Assembly (NCBI GenBank): GCA_023548195.1
Contig: JAJHZJ010000311.1
Span: 5,654,687-5,718,686, forward strand
Source: Bettongia penicillata ogilbyi
Lineage: Eukaryota > Chordata > Mammalia > Diprotodontia > Potoroidae
DNA length: 64,000 nucleotides
Direction: 5' to 3'
A program made the position numbers and the translations under genes. Position 1 is the stretch's first letter. Each line of letters begins with the position of its first letter. Under the pieces are notes generated by a model. It was given only the letters and a program-made list of their open reading frames with translations. It was not told the origin of the DNA and did no database searches. Of this stretch, positions 45,791 to 58,124 are shown piece by piece.

Positions 45791-46051
45791 CCATCACTTT
45801 GGATGGGGCATTGGAGAAGCACAATGGACAGGACGGGACAATAAATATGATGGGGGAAGAAGAATCAAAGGGGAATCCAAGGTTTCAAGCCTGGGTGAAG
45901 AAGTAAATTAGTGTGCTATCTACAAATAAAAGGAAATTGGGAGAGGGGAAAGTTTAGGGGGAAGATGTGACTATATGTAAATATAGATGCACAAATACAT
46001 AACATGCATATTAAGGCACATTTGTGTATACACACACAAATATACACACAC

Positions 46052-46276
46052 ACGTTGCTATTCAGTTGTGTCTGACTCTTTGTGACCCCATGCAGGGTTT
46101 TCTTGGCAAAGATACTAGAGTGGTTTGCCATTTTCTTCCCCAATGAATTAAGGCAAACAGAGGTTAAATGATTTTCCCAAGGTCACATAGCTAGGAAGTG
46201 TCTGAAGTTGGATTTGAACTTGTCTTCCTGACTCTAGGCCCAGCACTCTATCCACTGAGACATCTAGCTTCCCCGC
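46052..46276 (-). mobile_element. MAR1-like SINE, near full length
   Basis: GTTGCTATTCAGTTGTGTC, GACCCCATGCAGGGTTTTC, TGAACTTGTCTTCCTGACTC and TCCACTGAGACATCTAGC. Confidence 0.87.
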
Positions 46277-46309
46277 ATACACATATACATATATACATAT
46301 GCATATATA

Positions 46310-46415
46310 ATCTCTCCCTTAGGATATGGTGAGGATCACATGAAATACTTTATATAATATGCTTTGCAAAACTTAAAGTGTTATATAAATGGTAGCTGCT
46401 ACTATTATTATCAAT
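46310..46415 (+). mobile_element. MIR 3' fragment
   Basis: GTGAGGATCACATGAAATAC, ATGCTTTGCAAAACTTAAAG and TATAAATGGTAGCTGC. Confidence 0.5.
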
Positions 46416-46776
46416 GTAAGTGCTGTTGGGGGAGATGTTGTCACTCTGGTACTGATGCCAGCCAGCTTTCTCTCTTTGGGGCTACTAGAATAAATAATTA
46501 TCCTCTACTGAAATACAGGCCTTTATGAATATTCAGTTTTTTCCTCGGGTTTATTATTATTGCTAATTGAAGTAAATTGTTACCTTCAGAGACATGCAAA
46601 TTCTACATTACTGAAACGTTTTCCTTTGTGAATAGTGTCGTTTATTTTGTTACACTTTTGCAGAGCAAAGCACTTCATTATGTTTAAATGTGTTTTCTTG
46701 ATTGTGGAATTACCCAGGGGTCATAAATATGTAGCCAAATTTTTGTAGGCTGTAAATGCCCTTGGAGAGAGAGACA
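46416..46776. other. unique, repeat-free AT-rich block
   Basis: Contains the octamer ATGCAAAT at 46595-46602 and CTAATTG at 46562-46568. No coding potential. Confidence 0.35.
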
Positions 46777-46812
46777 CACGCAGAGGCAGAGATAGACAGA
46801 CAGACAGACAGA
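46777..46812 (+). repeat. (GACA)n short microsatellite
   Basis: AGACAGACAGACAGACAGA run. Confidence 0.7.
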
Positions 46813-46986
46813 GTCAGTGAACAAGAACCAGGGCAGGATGGTTTAGGCATAAAGGGTACTGTTTTATCTGATTTGCTGTAAAGTAGACGACGGAGGAAAA
46901 AATAAACCTTTTCTGCTTGTTGGACTTCTCTGTACCTATTGCACTGGAATGATGCAATAGATGCATAGAAGGGACTGGCTATTTGG

Positions 46987-47085
46987 GTTTTTTTCTTTCT
47001 TCTTTTCATTTCTTTTCTTTGTTTCTTTCTTTCCTTTTCTTTCCTTCCTTCCTTCTTTTTTTCTTTGTTTCTTTCTTTCCCTCTC
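46987..47085 (+). repeat. (CTTT)n/(CTTC)n tract
   Basis: Imperfect TTTCTTTCTTT and CTTCCTTCC runs. Confidence 0.85.
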
Positions 47086-48589
47086 AGTAACTGGGACTTT
47101 TCTGTCGGGACAGCAACGTAAAATGTCAGAATAAGAAATATATTTCAAAGGACGTCATCCGAGTATTCCTGATATAGAAGAGAGAAGTCCTTTATTCTTA
47201 CCCCACAAACACCCTTCTGGGCACTTAGAGTTGCTCGTCTGTCCCTTTCTATCATGCAGACTTCCTCTGGATAGAGCTCTTTGGAACCATTTACAAAATT
47301 CATTTTTCCTCAACAATGCCTATGTGAGCAATCCAGAAGCAAATAGTTTCAAGAGAGTGGCTCTGGCTCTGGAAGCTAATGAAATATTGCTCTGTAGAGT
47401 AGTGAAGCGCTTCAGCACAAAGGTAGCTAGCTAATGGTGCCTAGGAGCCTAAAAAACAATTTTGCAAGCAAGGGTGTTATTTCCATGGGTTATAGTCTCC
47501 CCCTCCCCCAGTTGTTTCTTCTACCCCAGACAGACGCAACCATTATGAAGTTTGGAACACCCACCCATAATCACACTGAACATTTAATGTATTATGCCCC
47601 CAGGTCAGAGAAACTCCCAATCATAATCATTCCTAGGAGTCTGTCCAGTGAAACAGATGAGATCCAGAACTCATCCTTCAATAAGGCCCCATTGTCGTAA
47701 ATATGTCTTTGTACACCCCTGGTGTCTAATGTTATCACTCACTGAGCACTCCTCAAACATAAATGAATAAGGGAGTTTAAAAGAGAACACCTGAAGAGAG
47801 AATAGGTTCCCTGTTTTTTCTTCCAGCTCTCATTAAAGGAGTCAGTTGTTTTTTATCTAAACACTGAACCGTTGATCCACAGTTCAGTATTCCTTCCTTT
47901 CTTTCCTCCTTTCCTTCCTTCTTCCTTCCCTTCCATTTCTCCCTTCCTTTATTCCTTCCTCCCTTGGCCAGACTAGAAGTGGCAGCAGCCACTTATAATT
48001 GATTGTATGAAAGTTTTGACCTGCTCTGCAGCCTAGTGGCCAAGGGACTTATCGTATTGGTGCCAGACTTAACTTGGGCACTCAATTGCCTTGAGTTTAG
48101 GGGCTCAAGGCATTGACCTCCTTTAGTCTCCCCAGTTGCAGAAATTATAGGCATGTATTGCTATGCCTAGTCCAGCATTCTAACTATGAAGACACCATGG
48201 GATGGTTTTATAGGAAGGCCCGATTATCCTTCATTCTATCAATTTAAAAAAGATTAATTCAAATATTCTTGGCTTCCCTTTTAAAAAAAGTCATCATCAT
48301 CCATAAATTTCCTTAAATACTTCTTTAACTAATTTACATTTTCAGCCTATATTAGCCCTTGAGGTAAACTACTTCCAGAAGTTTACTGTTCATAGTACAA
48401 AGTAATTCTTCATATAATGAGTAATCAATCTCTGACTTCACTATTTTCCAACCAGACAGCCTCTATCTAGCCTTGGGGTTCCTGTCTCTTTTCCAATACT
48501 ATCAGCTTGAGCCCCCATTCCAGGTTTGTTCCTCCTCCACATTACCACTGTTAGCCTCCAGGTATTAGTAGCAGTGAGATGGTAGATCC
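47086..48589. other. no gene seen
   Basis: Unique DNA apart from the CTTC tract. Confidence 0.45.
47888..47965 (+). repeat. (CTTC)n tract
   Basis: Imperfect TTCCTTCC and CTTTCC runs. Confidence 0.8.
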
Positions 48590-48815
48590 AAGAAGAGAGG
48601 GCTAGACTTGAGGTGAGAAAAAGGTGAGTTTGAATATTGCCCAAGACACTTACTAGATGTAACACCCTCACTTATCATCTCAGCATCATTTTCCACATCT
48701 GCAAAAATGGGGATGACACAAGCACTTACTTCTCAGGATTGTTGTAAGGACCAAAGGAGATAACGTGTAAAATGATTTCCAAAACTTGAAGTGAAATAGA
48801 AATGTTAGCTACTAC
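48590..48815 (+). mobile_element. MIR-type SINE
   Basis: ACTTACTAGATGTAACACCC, GCAAAAATGGGGATGACAC, CAGGATTGTTGTAAGGACC and AATAGAAATGTTAGCTACTA. Confidence 0.65.
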
Positions 48816-49879
48816 TAGTTCTTACTAATGCCTCAATCTGTTTAATCACTCAATACCAAGTAACTTCATAAAAGCATATTTACTTCAGATACATAGCAAG
48901 AGCAAAGACATCAGTATCCCCCCAGCACTTTGGGGGCACACTCTCTCCCTATTCTTCCTCAGTCCTTGGGCAGATGGGCTTGATGCAATTTCTACACGGT
49001 GATGGTCCTACTAATTTCACCCCCATAAGTGGCATAGTTTTTTTGCTAGCTGAGCTCTTGTCTCAGCCAGTGCCGCTGGGCTGGGTCTCAGGCTGGGTCT
49101 CAAAGAGGCATCGATGATGGTCTGGCAAAAAAAACAAATCCCCAAAACAACTTGTTATGGCTCAAGGACTTCCTTCTGCGAAAGTCCTTGTGGTTTCTAC
49201 AGTGGGAGATCCCCACATTAATGAAATCTCAGGTGCCTGATCTTTTAGGGACTGGCTCCTAACTTCACAAAAGAATAGTCATCTCAGATTTCCTTCTCTT
49301 AAAATGACAGAACAAATAGCAAGGCAAAGAACTGAGTTTCTACTTAGAACCATGTCAGCCTCAGAAGAAAATGGCCCAAGACCTTTCTCCTATAGCATTC
49401 TTTCATTGGAATTCCATCAGCCAGGAAGAAGTCACAGGAAGAGAGTGGCAGAGTGTCTCAGTAGTTAGTGCCTTCTGATTCCCTCCCCCGGCTCCGGTCA
49501 TGCAGTCAATCAGAAAGGCTTCTTTTCTTCACACAGTAAGGGGAACAGATCCAGATCCAGAACATCTATCTACACATGCTTCCAATCTCTCCAAGGTATT
49601 TCCATTGCATGTCATCACCACTTTCCTGCTGCTTCCAAATGGGAAATTACATCAGCGGCACTCTGCACTCATTCTTAAGGCCTGGGTTCAGTGGCCAGTT
49701 CCTTGTTAAATTTATTTGATTTTACCTTACAAAAAAAATTGGTGTTACCTTGACATCTACTGAACTTTTAATGCTAGTGTTCTATCATCTGGTAAACAAA
49801 TCTGTATTCTTTATCTTCTGTGTCATTTCAGATATCTGGGTTTCAGATTTCCTTATCTATAAATGAGGAAATTGGACTA
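48816..49879. other. no gene seen
   Basis: Unique DNA; short frames only. Confidence 0.45.
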
Positions 49880-50065
49880 GAGGGTGATGTAATGGAAAAA
49901 TCACTGATTTAGGAGTCAGACAACTTCTTTCAGGTTTGCTACCTGTGTGACCTTAGATAAGTCCCTTCACTTTCTAGGACCTCAAACATGTCTTCATCTA
50001 TAAAAACAAGGGGTTGGCCAATAATCCCTAAGATCTCTTCCAGTTCTAGATTACATGATCCTAGG
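49880..50065 (+). mobile_element. MIR/CORE-type SINE
   Basis: TGATTTAGGAGTCAGACAAC, TGTGACCTTAGATAAGTCCC and AGATCTCTTCCAGTTCTAG. Confidence 0.6.
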
Positions 50066-50874
50066 TTGGTTTCAGAGGTTCAGTATAGGATACTAGCTAG
50101 AGGACTGGCTTGGAAACAATAGGTTCCTGTCTTGCTTCTTGTACATTCCGGCTGTGTGACCATAGGCACTTCTGCTCTCAACTCTGCCTAGGGCAGAGAC
50201 CCACTGTCAGAATAAGCCTGTAAAACTCCCAAGTGAGCTGGAAACCAGATTAAAATATAATAGGGAAATGTTTAACAAAGTAAATAAAAATATAATACAA
50301 CATAGATAATATTAATTTGAGGTTTTCTAAGTCAATATGTACCAGCTGGGATCTGTTTCTATTTGAATTTGCCACCACTGGACTAGAAGACTCTCTTAGA
50401 CTATACAAGTAGCCAAACTGCACCTGCAGAGGAAGTTTCTACACTGGGAGTTTCCCATATTGATGAAATCACAGATGCGGGAGGGAAAAATTATCTTAAA
50501 GGTCACTTTCTAGTCCTGAAGTTTCTGTGAGTTTATTGATTTCAATCATATTTCCATGTTTTACTTTCCCAGAATGGTCTCATTTTTTTTAGCTTATCCC
50601 CATAAGGCAATGTTTCCATTCCCTTGTTCATTAGTTATCCTTTTCTGGACTTTTTCCTTTTCTTGGTCTTTTTTGAGAGGGAAGAGGAAGAGGCCATATC
50701 CCCATATTGATTTCAAAACCAAGATGTTTAGAGCCTTTTCTTGGATTGTAACTGAAAACTCAGTCTGTTATTCTAAATATGAACTGTGTATTCTATGAAT
50801 ACATAATGCACTAAGTATAATTATGATGATTCCCCACCCCTACCACATTCCTCTTTTCTGGCCACGATCTTACT
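50066..50874. other. no gene seen
   Basis: Unique DNA; nothing recognised. Confidence 0.45.
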
Positions 50875-51095
50875 CTTGTTGCTCGGTCTTGTCATAACCC
50901 TGTGGACCATACTATGCACGTGGCTAGAATACTGGAGTAGTTTGCCATTTCCTTCTCCAGTGTATTAAGGCAAACAGAAGTTAAGTGACTTGCCCAGGTT
51001 CATGCAGCTAGCAAGTGTCTCAGGCTGGATTTGAACTCATGGTCTTCCTGACTTCAGGACCAGCACTCTATCCACTGCACCACGTAGCTGCCTCT
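50875..51095 (-). mobile_element. MAR1-like SINE, near full length
   Basis: AGTTAAGTGACTTGCCCAGG, ATTTGAACTCATGGTCTTCC and CACTGCACCACGTAGCTGCC. Confidence 0.87.
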
Positions 51096-51244
51096 ACATC
51101 ATATCCTACTTAGCTTTTAATCAGGTGAGAATACACTGAAAAAAAGGAATTTTCAAGTACTCTACAAACATTCTAGCACAACCTGCTTAAGGGGAATTTC
51201 ATTGTGCCACATGAAAGGGAAAAAAGTATTTTTAGGAACAAGGG

Positions 51245-51390
51245 AATAAGCTTTTATTAAGTCCCTACTGTTTACTAGGCAACTGTGCTATGCACTTTAT
51301 AAATACCATCTTACTTAATCCTCATAACAACAGAAGGTAATAATTATTCTGATCTTCATTTTACAGTTAAGGAAACTGAGGCTGAACAAA
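51245..51390 (-). mobile_element. MIR-type SINE fragment
   Basis: CTTTTATTAAGTCCCTACTG, AACTGTGCTATGCAC and ACAGTTAAGGAAACTGAGGC. Confidence 0.65.
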
Positions 51391-51395
51391 TGAGT

Positions 51396-51450
51396 TTATA
51401 TATATATGGGTGCATACACACACACACGCATATATATGTATGTATCCATC
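51396..51450 (+). repeat. TA/CA/TG mosaic
   Basis: TATATATATGG, ACACACACACACG and TATATATGTATG. Confidence 0.75.
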
Positions 51451-51462
51451 CATGATGACTCA

Positions 51463-51632
51463 CCATGGGCAGCTAGGTGGCACAGTGACTAGATCACTGG
51501 CCTGGAGTCGGAAAGATCTGAGCTCAAGTCTCACCTCAGACACTTTAGTCTGTGACCCTGGGCAAATCACTTAACCCTGTTTATTTCAGTTTCCAAGAGT
51601 CAGACATGCCTGAAATGACTGAACAAAAACAC
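51463..51632 (+). mobile_element. MAR1-like SINE, internally deleted
   Basis: GGGCAGCTAGGTGGCACAG, CTGGAGTCGGAAAGATCTG, GGGCAAATCACTTAACCC and GAAATGACTGAACAAAAAC. The segment between the CAGTTTCC and GAGTCAGAC parts is missing. Confidence 0.85.
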
Positions 51633-52023
51633 TTGCCCAGGATCATTAAGCTCAAGCTAATAAAGTGTCTAAGGTTAGATCTGAATTTGAGTTTTCCAGA
51701 CCCAAAGCCTCATATTCTGTCCTGGGCCACCTAGCTGCTTAAACAAGGAGCTATAATTTTTCCCTTTTCCATATGTACTTCCTAACTTCGAGCTAACTTT
51801 TCCCTGGATTCTGTATATACTGATGAGAAAGCATGTAATTTTTTTTTTTAATTTCAGGGGGAGAAATGCTTTTGTACAGCTGCTTACTATATCATCTTAA
51901 TAAGTAATTCTTCATAAAAATTAATTCAGTATGACTGGCTAATTGATATCAACTGAAAATCATGAAGGGATCCCAGCAGTGGCGGTTTATAGCATTAGAA
52001 AGATTGTCCCCCACCCCCCTGAC

Positions 52024-52055
52024 CACACACACACACACTCACACACACACACACT

Positions 52056-52086
<31 letters not shown>

Positions 52087-52470
52087 ACACACTCACACAT
52101 ACACACACACACTCACACTCACACACACACACACACACACTCACACACTCACACTCACACACACACACACACACTCACACACACACACACACTCACACAC
52201 ACACACTCACACTCACACTCACACACACTCACACACACACACACACTCACACACTCACACTCACACACACACACTCACACACTCACACACACACACACTC
52301 ACACACACACACTCACACTCACACACACTCACACACACACACTCACACACACTCACACACACACACACACTCACACACACACTCACACACACTCACACAC
52401 TCACACACACACACACACACTCACACACACACACTCACACTCACACACACACACACACACACACACTCAG
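52024..52470 (+). repeat. (CA)n array with regular CACT interruptions
   Basis: About 450 bp of CA dinucleotides punctuated by TCACAC at varying spacing. Open in more than one frame as His-Thr repeats, which is a composition artefact. Confidence 0.95.
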
Positions 52471-52639
52471 CCTGCTAGTACAAATAGAGATTTGGGTGAC
52501 TAACTCCCGAGCCTGTGTTACATTTGCAAATGTAATAGCTTGGGCATTTAATTTATCTGGGAAACTTTTATGTCATCTATATACTTAGGGGATATAGTCC
52601 TAGAAGTTCACTCAGACAGACCAAGAACAGCCACACAGT

Positions 52640-52950
52640 ACAACATAACTGACAAATGCTTATCCAGTCTTTGAAGACCTTCAGTGAGTGGGAGCCAATC
52701 CGAGGCTCACCATTTCACTTTTGGACAACTCCAACAGTAAGAAAGTTTTTCCTGATATCCAACCTCAGCTTACAGCCTCAGCTTCTATTGGAGCCAAAGA
52801 GAACAAGATCAATCCATCTCCCACATGAGAGTCTTTTAGGTACTTGAGCATGGGCACCATGTTTTCCCTGAGTCCCTTCTCCAGCTAAGTATCCTTGTTT
52901 CCTTCAGCTGGTCCTCAGATGGCATTGACTCAAAGATCTCGCTGTTATGC
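52640..52950 (-). mobile_element. L3/CR1 LINE 3' part
   Basis: GAAAGTTTTTCCTGATATCC, CTCCCACATGAGAGTC, GGTACTTGAGCATG and GGTCCTCAGATGGCATTGAC are antisense to the L3/CR1 3' consensus. Confidence 0.65.
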
Positions 52951-53754
52951 TTTGCACTTCAGTTTGTTATTCTCCATGCACAATGATGTACACAGGATTT
53001 ACCAAACAGTAGAAACCAAAAAAAATACTTGACTTCCCAAGGAAATCCATTTAACAATATTTATTCTGCACAGGTCAGACACTTGACCTTATCTGTAGAT
53101 TTATCTTTAGTAATCCAACTATTAATTATCTAGGTTAAAAAGTGAGAGTGGAATTGAATGTTGTAAACTAAAAATAAATTTAAAAAAATTTAAGTGAGAG
53201 AGAGAATGTGAGTCTCCTCCCTCCCTTTTATTTTTTTCAATTTAATCTGGCTGTGATTTCGTCAGTGTGGGATAATTTCCTTAGTGAAGAAATCCCTTTT
53301 ACAAATAGCAGATCAATACCTGGTCTGCAACTTAGTCTTAGAGAGACCTGGGACACTGAGGGTTTAAGTAACTTCTTATGGGTCAGATAGCCAGTATTGA
53401 TCAGAGGCAGAGCCTGAACCCAGGTTGCCCTGACTCAAGAGGCCAACTATCTGTAGCCTCTATCGCCTCTTGTTTTTCAGCCTCCTCCAGAACCTTCTTG
53501 TTTTTATGGTTAATGGGAAAATTACTTTTTGAATTCTGTTCAGGCTGCCATATTTACCGAAACCTCTTCAGCCCTGGCATTCACACCTTGAAAGTACCAC
53601 TCTCACCGATTGACTGGCTCCTCCCAGAACCTCCATTTAAGTCCAGGTCATGGAGCAATCTGTTTCTCAGTCCAGCCTTTTACCCCCTGAGTGAGTGGCT
53701 TCCTCTTTCCCTCCCCATTCTCCTTTCAACTTCCTTTTATGTGTTGACTTCCCC
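52951..53754. other. no gene seen
   Basis: A 129-codon frame at 53378-53767 runs into the L2 3' end and has weak L2-like phrases. Not a gene. Confidence 0.4.
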
Positions 53755-53862
53755 CATTAGAATCTAAGCTTCTTGAGGGCTTTTTGCTTTTACCAGAGCC
53801 TAGCACAATTCCTGGCACACAGTAAGTGTATAATAAATGCTTGTTGCATGACTGAGTCCACA
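53755..53862 (+). mobile_element. L2 3' end
   Basis: AATCTAAGCTTCTTGAGGGC, CCTGGCACACAGTAAGTG and TAATAAATGCTTGTTGC. Confidence 0.7.
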
Positions 53863-53869
53863 GAGGCAT

Positions 53870-54050
53870 AAGAGAGCTGGTGGCAAGGCTTCATGACTCC
53901 ATTTCTAATATAGGGGACTCAGCTTAGGCATTTCTAGAGGTGACTTCATGCTCTGTGCCTTAATTTCCTCATTTGTAAAATGAGGGGAAAATACTAGATG
54001 AGCTGTCCAGTGTCTTCCTTCTCTAACATTCTATAATCTGTGGCTATATT
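53870..54050 (+). mobile_element. MIR-type fragment
   Basis: TCTGTGCCTTAATTTCCTC, ATTTGTAAAATGAGGGG and GATGAGCTGTCCAGTGTC. Confidence 0.5.
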
Positions 54051-54464
54051 AAGACTAACACAAAAGACATTCATTACAGCCTCAGTGGCCTACAATTCAT
54101 TTTCTTCCCACGTCCAATGAGCAGCAGTAGTAACTCCATTTATATAACAATTTAAGGTTTATAAAACAATATCCTCTTCATAACTCGAGCAACATGAGCA
54201 TTATTTTTATCTCTATCTTAACTAGGAGGAAACTGAAGCTTGTTCAGATAAGCTTCCAAACCATCAGAATTATCTACAAGTATCAAAGGACTGTTTTGTG
54301 AGAAGACTGGTTCCCCTCACAAGCACATGCTGCATGGCTACTTGTGAGGGATGTTTTAGAAGGGATTCTTATCCACGTATAAGTTGGATTATATACTTGG
54401 TCTCCGAGGTTCCTCCTGGCTCTGAAATTCTATAATTCTATTAATCAATGAATAAGTGAATGAA

Positions 54465-54560
54465 TGAAAATCTATTAAATGCTTACACTGTACCAAATAC
54501 TGTGTGAAGCACTAGGATTATAAATTCAAAAATAAAGAGAGTCTCTGCGTCTAATGCTGG
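54465..54560 (-). mobile_element. L2 3' tail
   Basis: TATTAAATGCTTACACTG, CTGTGTGAAGCACTAGGATT; antisense tail. Confidence 0.5.
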
Positions 54561-56289
54561 AAAATATTTCATAAAGGGGAGTGGTAGCGTTTGTGAGGGC
54601 ATTTGGGTTTGCAAAGTAACAGGTATGTTAAGTAATACACAAAGGAGAAAACTAACATATCTTTTCCAGTAGCAACTACAGTATTTGTTTCATGATGTTT
54701 CTCCTTATGGGAAGCAACAGAGAATGCAGGAGGGGTGGAAGAGAGACTATAGACCTAGATATAGTAGGTCATATGGAATATAGAAATGAGTCACTAATCA
54801 ATTCAAGCAGAGGTTGGGACAGGGAAAAATTCTAGAGCTGAAAGAGTTAAATCCTCTTAAGTATGGCGTCTGGTCCTAACACCAAAAGGCTGGCAAAAAA
54901 AAGGAAGTTAAGCAACTAGCCTTAGGTCATTGTAGGTGATGGTGTTCATGAACTTTCTATCATGGCTCATGATACAACAGAAGTGTAGGGTTGTGAACAG
55001 AAAGGCCCTGCTGTGATTGACAGGGCTTCTTTTCTTTTAAAAACATTTTTATTGTCATCACTTGTTTTTATATCACCTTCATTTTCAAATCTAGCTCTCT
55101 CCTCTCCCTTCAAAGAAGGAAAATAAAAGAGGAAAAAAGGCAATAAAGCAAAGCCAGCCAAGATACCAATCAAATCTGACAGTACATGTAATATTCCATA
55201 CCTGCCATCCCCCGCTTTTGTTAGGAAAAAAAGGAGGGAGGTAGTAGCCCTTTCTATATCTCCCCTATGCAGGCTGCCCTTTGCTCTGCAGCTATCACTG
55301 CGGTAGACAAATCCTGGAACTGTTGTGTGCATTCAAAAAGGAACACCTCCCATCTCTGATTGCTGCCTAACCACCCCCCCAAGCCCCCCAGGCTAGCCTG
55401 CCACTGTGCTTTGTCAGAAGTCTACAAGAAGGCTTCCTGGGGGCACTAAAAATGACCAGCTGGTTCTTCATCTTTCTGGGCCATTTGACCCAAAGCTGTG
55501 GATAGGGTGACTGAAAAGAGTTACTGATTAAACAGGTACAGTTCGTTGCTGGATACTGAGAACCTCCTCCCTACAAAAGCTCAGCAAATGACACAATGTC
55601 TTATTCACCTGGGAACCAGATTAAATGTATTACTTAGCAATCCTGGAGGGGCAGGAGATGGGGGTGGAAGCATGGGAGTGGGAACCTACCCAGGCTTTAA
55701 TCCTCCTAAACCTACCTGACCACTAGTCTTTCACTTAATCTTGTCAAAGAATGTATGCCTCTGGTGGGATGAGATTACAATCCAAACTTACGCTCAGAGA
55801 TGACTTTTCCAGCCCTGCCTAATAACTAGGATTGCATCTATATCTTGGAACAAAACCACAATTATCAAAAGCCAAGTCTGTCAGAAACTCAAGACTGAGG
55901 GTTTGGTGGTTTTTTTTTTCTTACAAGGTGGGGGATAGGGGAAGATTGAGTAAAAGGCCCAAGGAAAAGGACTGCCAGCATCAGAGCAGCCAAATCTATA
56001 TTTGGCCTCTGGAAGTTGCTTTCTGATTACACTAGATTGTCTAATCAGATTTTCTGCCCTCTTGTTATACCCCTTACTAAGTCCTTTGTCTGCTATTTGT
56101 TCAAGTTTATGGCTCACTGGTAGACAGAAAATAATTCAAAGGAACTACCAGCAAAGCTGTTTGCTACAGGACAGGGCTTATTGGATCTATTTCCTCCTCC
56201 AAAACAGTTCTGTGATTCCAGAAAAGTCTGAGGAAAGACTCTCCACTTCACAAGTAATCTCTGAGGTGTCTATTCTCCAAGTAAATCAA
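54561..56289. other. no gene seen
   Basis: Apart from the possible LINE end at 55028-55250, unique DNA without conserved frames. Confidence 0.45.
55028..55250 (-). mobile_element. possible LINE 3'-end fragment
   Basis: TTTAAAAACATTTTTATTG, ATATCACCTTCATTTTCAAA and a pyrimidine tract resemble antisense LINE 3' ends common in marsupials. Low certainty. Confidence 0.4.
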
Positions 56290-56510
56290 AGTAGGCAGCT
56301 GAGTGGCATAGCAGATGGAGACTGAAACTTAAAGAGTCAGAAAGATCTCTGATGAAACACCTCAGACATTTCACCAGTCCTGGGACTCCTCCTCTCAGCC
56401 TCAGTTTCCTCACCTGCAATGAGAATAGCAATAGCACCTGCCTGCCTGACTGGATTGTTATGAGCCTCAGATGAGTAAACATATGCAAAGTTCCATGTAA
56501 ATGCTATTAT
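56290..56510 (+). mobile_element. SINE (MIR/MAR1-type), decayed
   Basis: TAGGCAGCTGAGTGGCATAG, CTCAGCCTCAGTTTCCTCAC, GACTGGATTGTTATGAGCC and AAGTTCCATGTAAATGC. Confidence 0.6.
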
Positions 56511-56589
56511 TAAAATTTAATTTTAATTGATGAAAATATTATTCTTGATTATTAAGAACAATTAGAAAGCAGTCAGAATCAGATGTTGA

Positions 56590-56790
56590 GTTGGGAAGCC
56601 AGAGGGGGAATTTCACTAGTAGACCTTGTTCTGTGGTTCATTGTGTGACCTTGAGCAAGTCACTCCACTTTTTCATTTTTCCCTATCTGCCTAGACGAGA
56701 GGGAATCTAATATCCTTTTGAGGTATTTCCCAATGGCATTATCTCTCTTTAAAAAAAAGCTGTGAGGACAAATGAGAGAATATGGAATAC
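56590..56790 (+). mobile_element. MIR-type fragment
   Basis: TGTGTGACCTTGAGCAAGTC, CTCCACTTTTTCATTTTTCC, and a tail of GCTGTGAGGACAAATGAG. Confidence 0.5.
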
Positions 56791-57199
56791 TCACCAACTC
56801 CATGCGTACTTTTTAGCATGAATAACTTAGGTCCTTTAAAGGGAAGGTAGTAAAGTTAGGACAACCACAGTACACAGTTATATACAATAGGTTTTTATTT
56901 CAGATTCTGTGACAATCAAAAAATCATTTTCCAAGCTCAAAAGGTAGCCTGTTTCTTTTGGCACAACTAATGTCTCTCTCAATTAGGAAAAGAAAATTCC
57001 CTTCACAAGCTTTTTCTAGCATCCCTTCAGTGTCAGTTATTACACAAATAATTAAAGGATCTGTGATTCTAATAGGCAGTAGTTACCCCTTCCATATCAC
57101 CAGGGTTAAGTAAGGGATGTGGTACCCCCCCCACTCTTTCCCTACCTCTCCCATTCCCCGTGATCTGGAAAATTCCTATAAACTTTTTGACCTTCCCTT

Positions 57200-58124
57200 C
57201 ATACCAAAGAAGTCTGAATTCTTTTCTTTTTCTTTTATGGGGTATGTATAGGACTTCACTGTAAAATTTGGGTTAAGTATTTGGTTATAGGCTATATGTT
57301 GGTCAATGTGATACCTCTACATTTCTAGCCTTCATGTTCATCAGCTGCCTTTCATGTTCTTTTTACACACTTCAACTTTTAACTTATTTTAACAAGATGT
57401 AGTTTTCTTCCTTATTGTTAAATTTAAAAATTAGGTATATTTTTGCTTTGACTTTGTCTGGGGTCAGGATTTTTAACCCTGCTTTTTTGTTTTAAAACTT
57501 TAGCTGAAGCATAATAGATTCTACTCCAGTCCCTTACTTTAACTCTGTGAGTGTCTTTCTGCTTCAAGTGCTTTTTTGTAAACAATGTATTGTATGATTC
57601 TGGTTTTTGATCCACTCTGCTATCCACTTCCATTTTTTGGGATAGTTCATCCCATTCACATTCACAGTTATGATCACTAAGTGTGTTTCCCTCCATCCCA
57701 TTCTTCCTCCTGTTTGTCTTCTCTCTCCTTTCATCCCTTCCCTCCTTGACAGTGTTTTGCTTCTGTCTACTGCCTCCCCTGGTCTGCCCTCCCTTCTGTC
57801 AGTCCCTCTCTCCCTTTTACTTAATCTCCTCCCCTTCTACTTCCCTGTTGGGTAAGATAGTCTTCTATAGTCAACTGATTGTGTATAGTATTCCTTCTTT
57901 GAGCCAACAGTGATGAGGTTCAAACTTTGCCCATCACCCACCCTCCCATTTTCACCTCCATTGTAATAGGTGCCTCTTGCCTCTTCAGGTGAAATAATTT
58001 AACCCATTCCACCTTTCCTTTCCTTCTGTATACTCCTCTTTTTTGTCCCTTAATTATTTTTTATGTTATTCCCTCAGAATCACCTTATACCTGTACCCTC
58101 TGTCTATGTATATTCCTTCTAGCC
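57200..58124 (-). mobile_element. L1 continuation (ORF1/ORF2 junction, ORF2 endonuclease start)
   Basis: Resumes the minus-strand L1 interrupted by the RTE. 58100-57700 is the purine-rich (on minus) inter-ORF segment, similar to 26200-26600. 57580-57440 encodes KDTHRVKVRDWSRIYYAS, which matches the start of the L1 ORF2 endonuclease. The left limit is approximate. Confidence 0.75.

Noticed and set aside
51943..52588. 186- and 208-codon His-Thr repeat frames
   Set aside because: Product of the CA/CACT array; no flanking domain or gene structure.
53378..53767. 129-codon frame
   Set aside because: No recognisable domain; runs into an L2 3' end.
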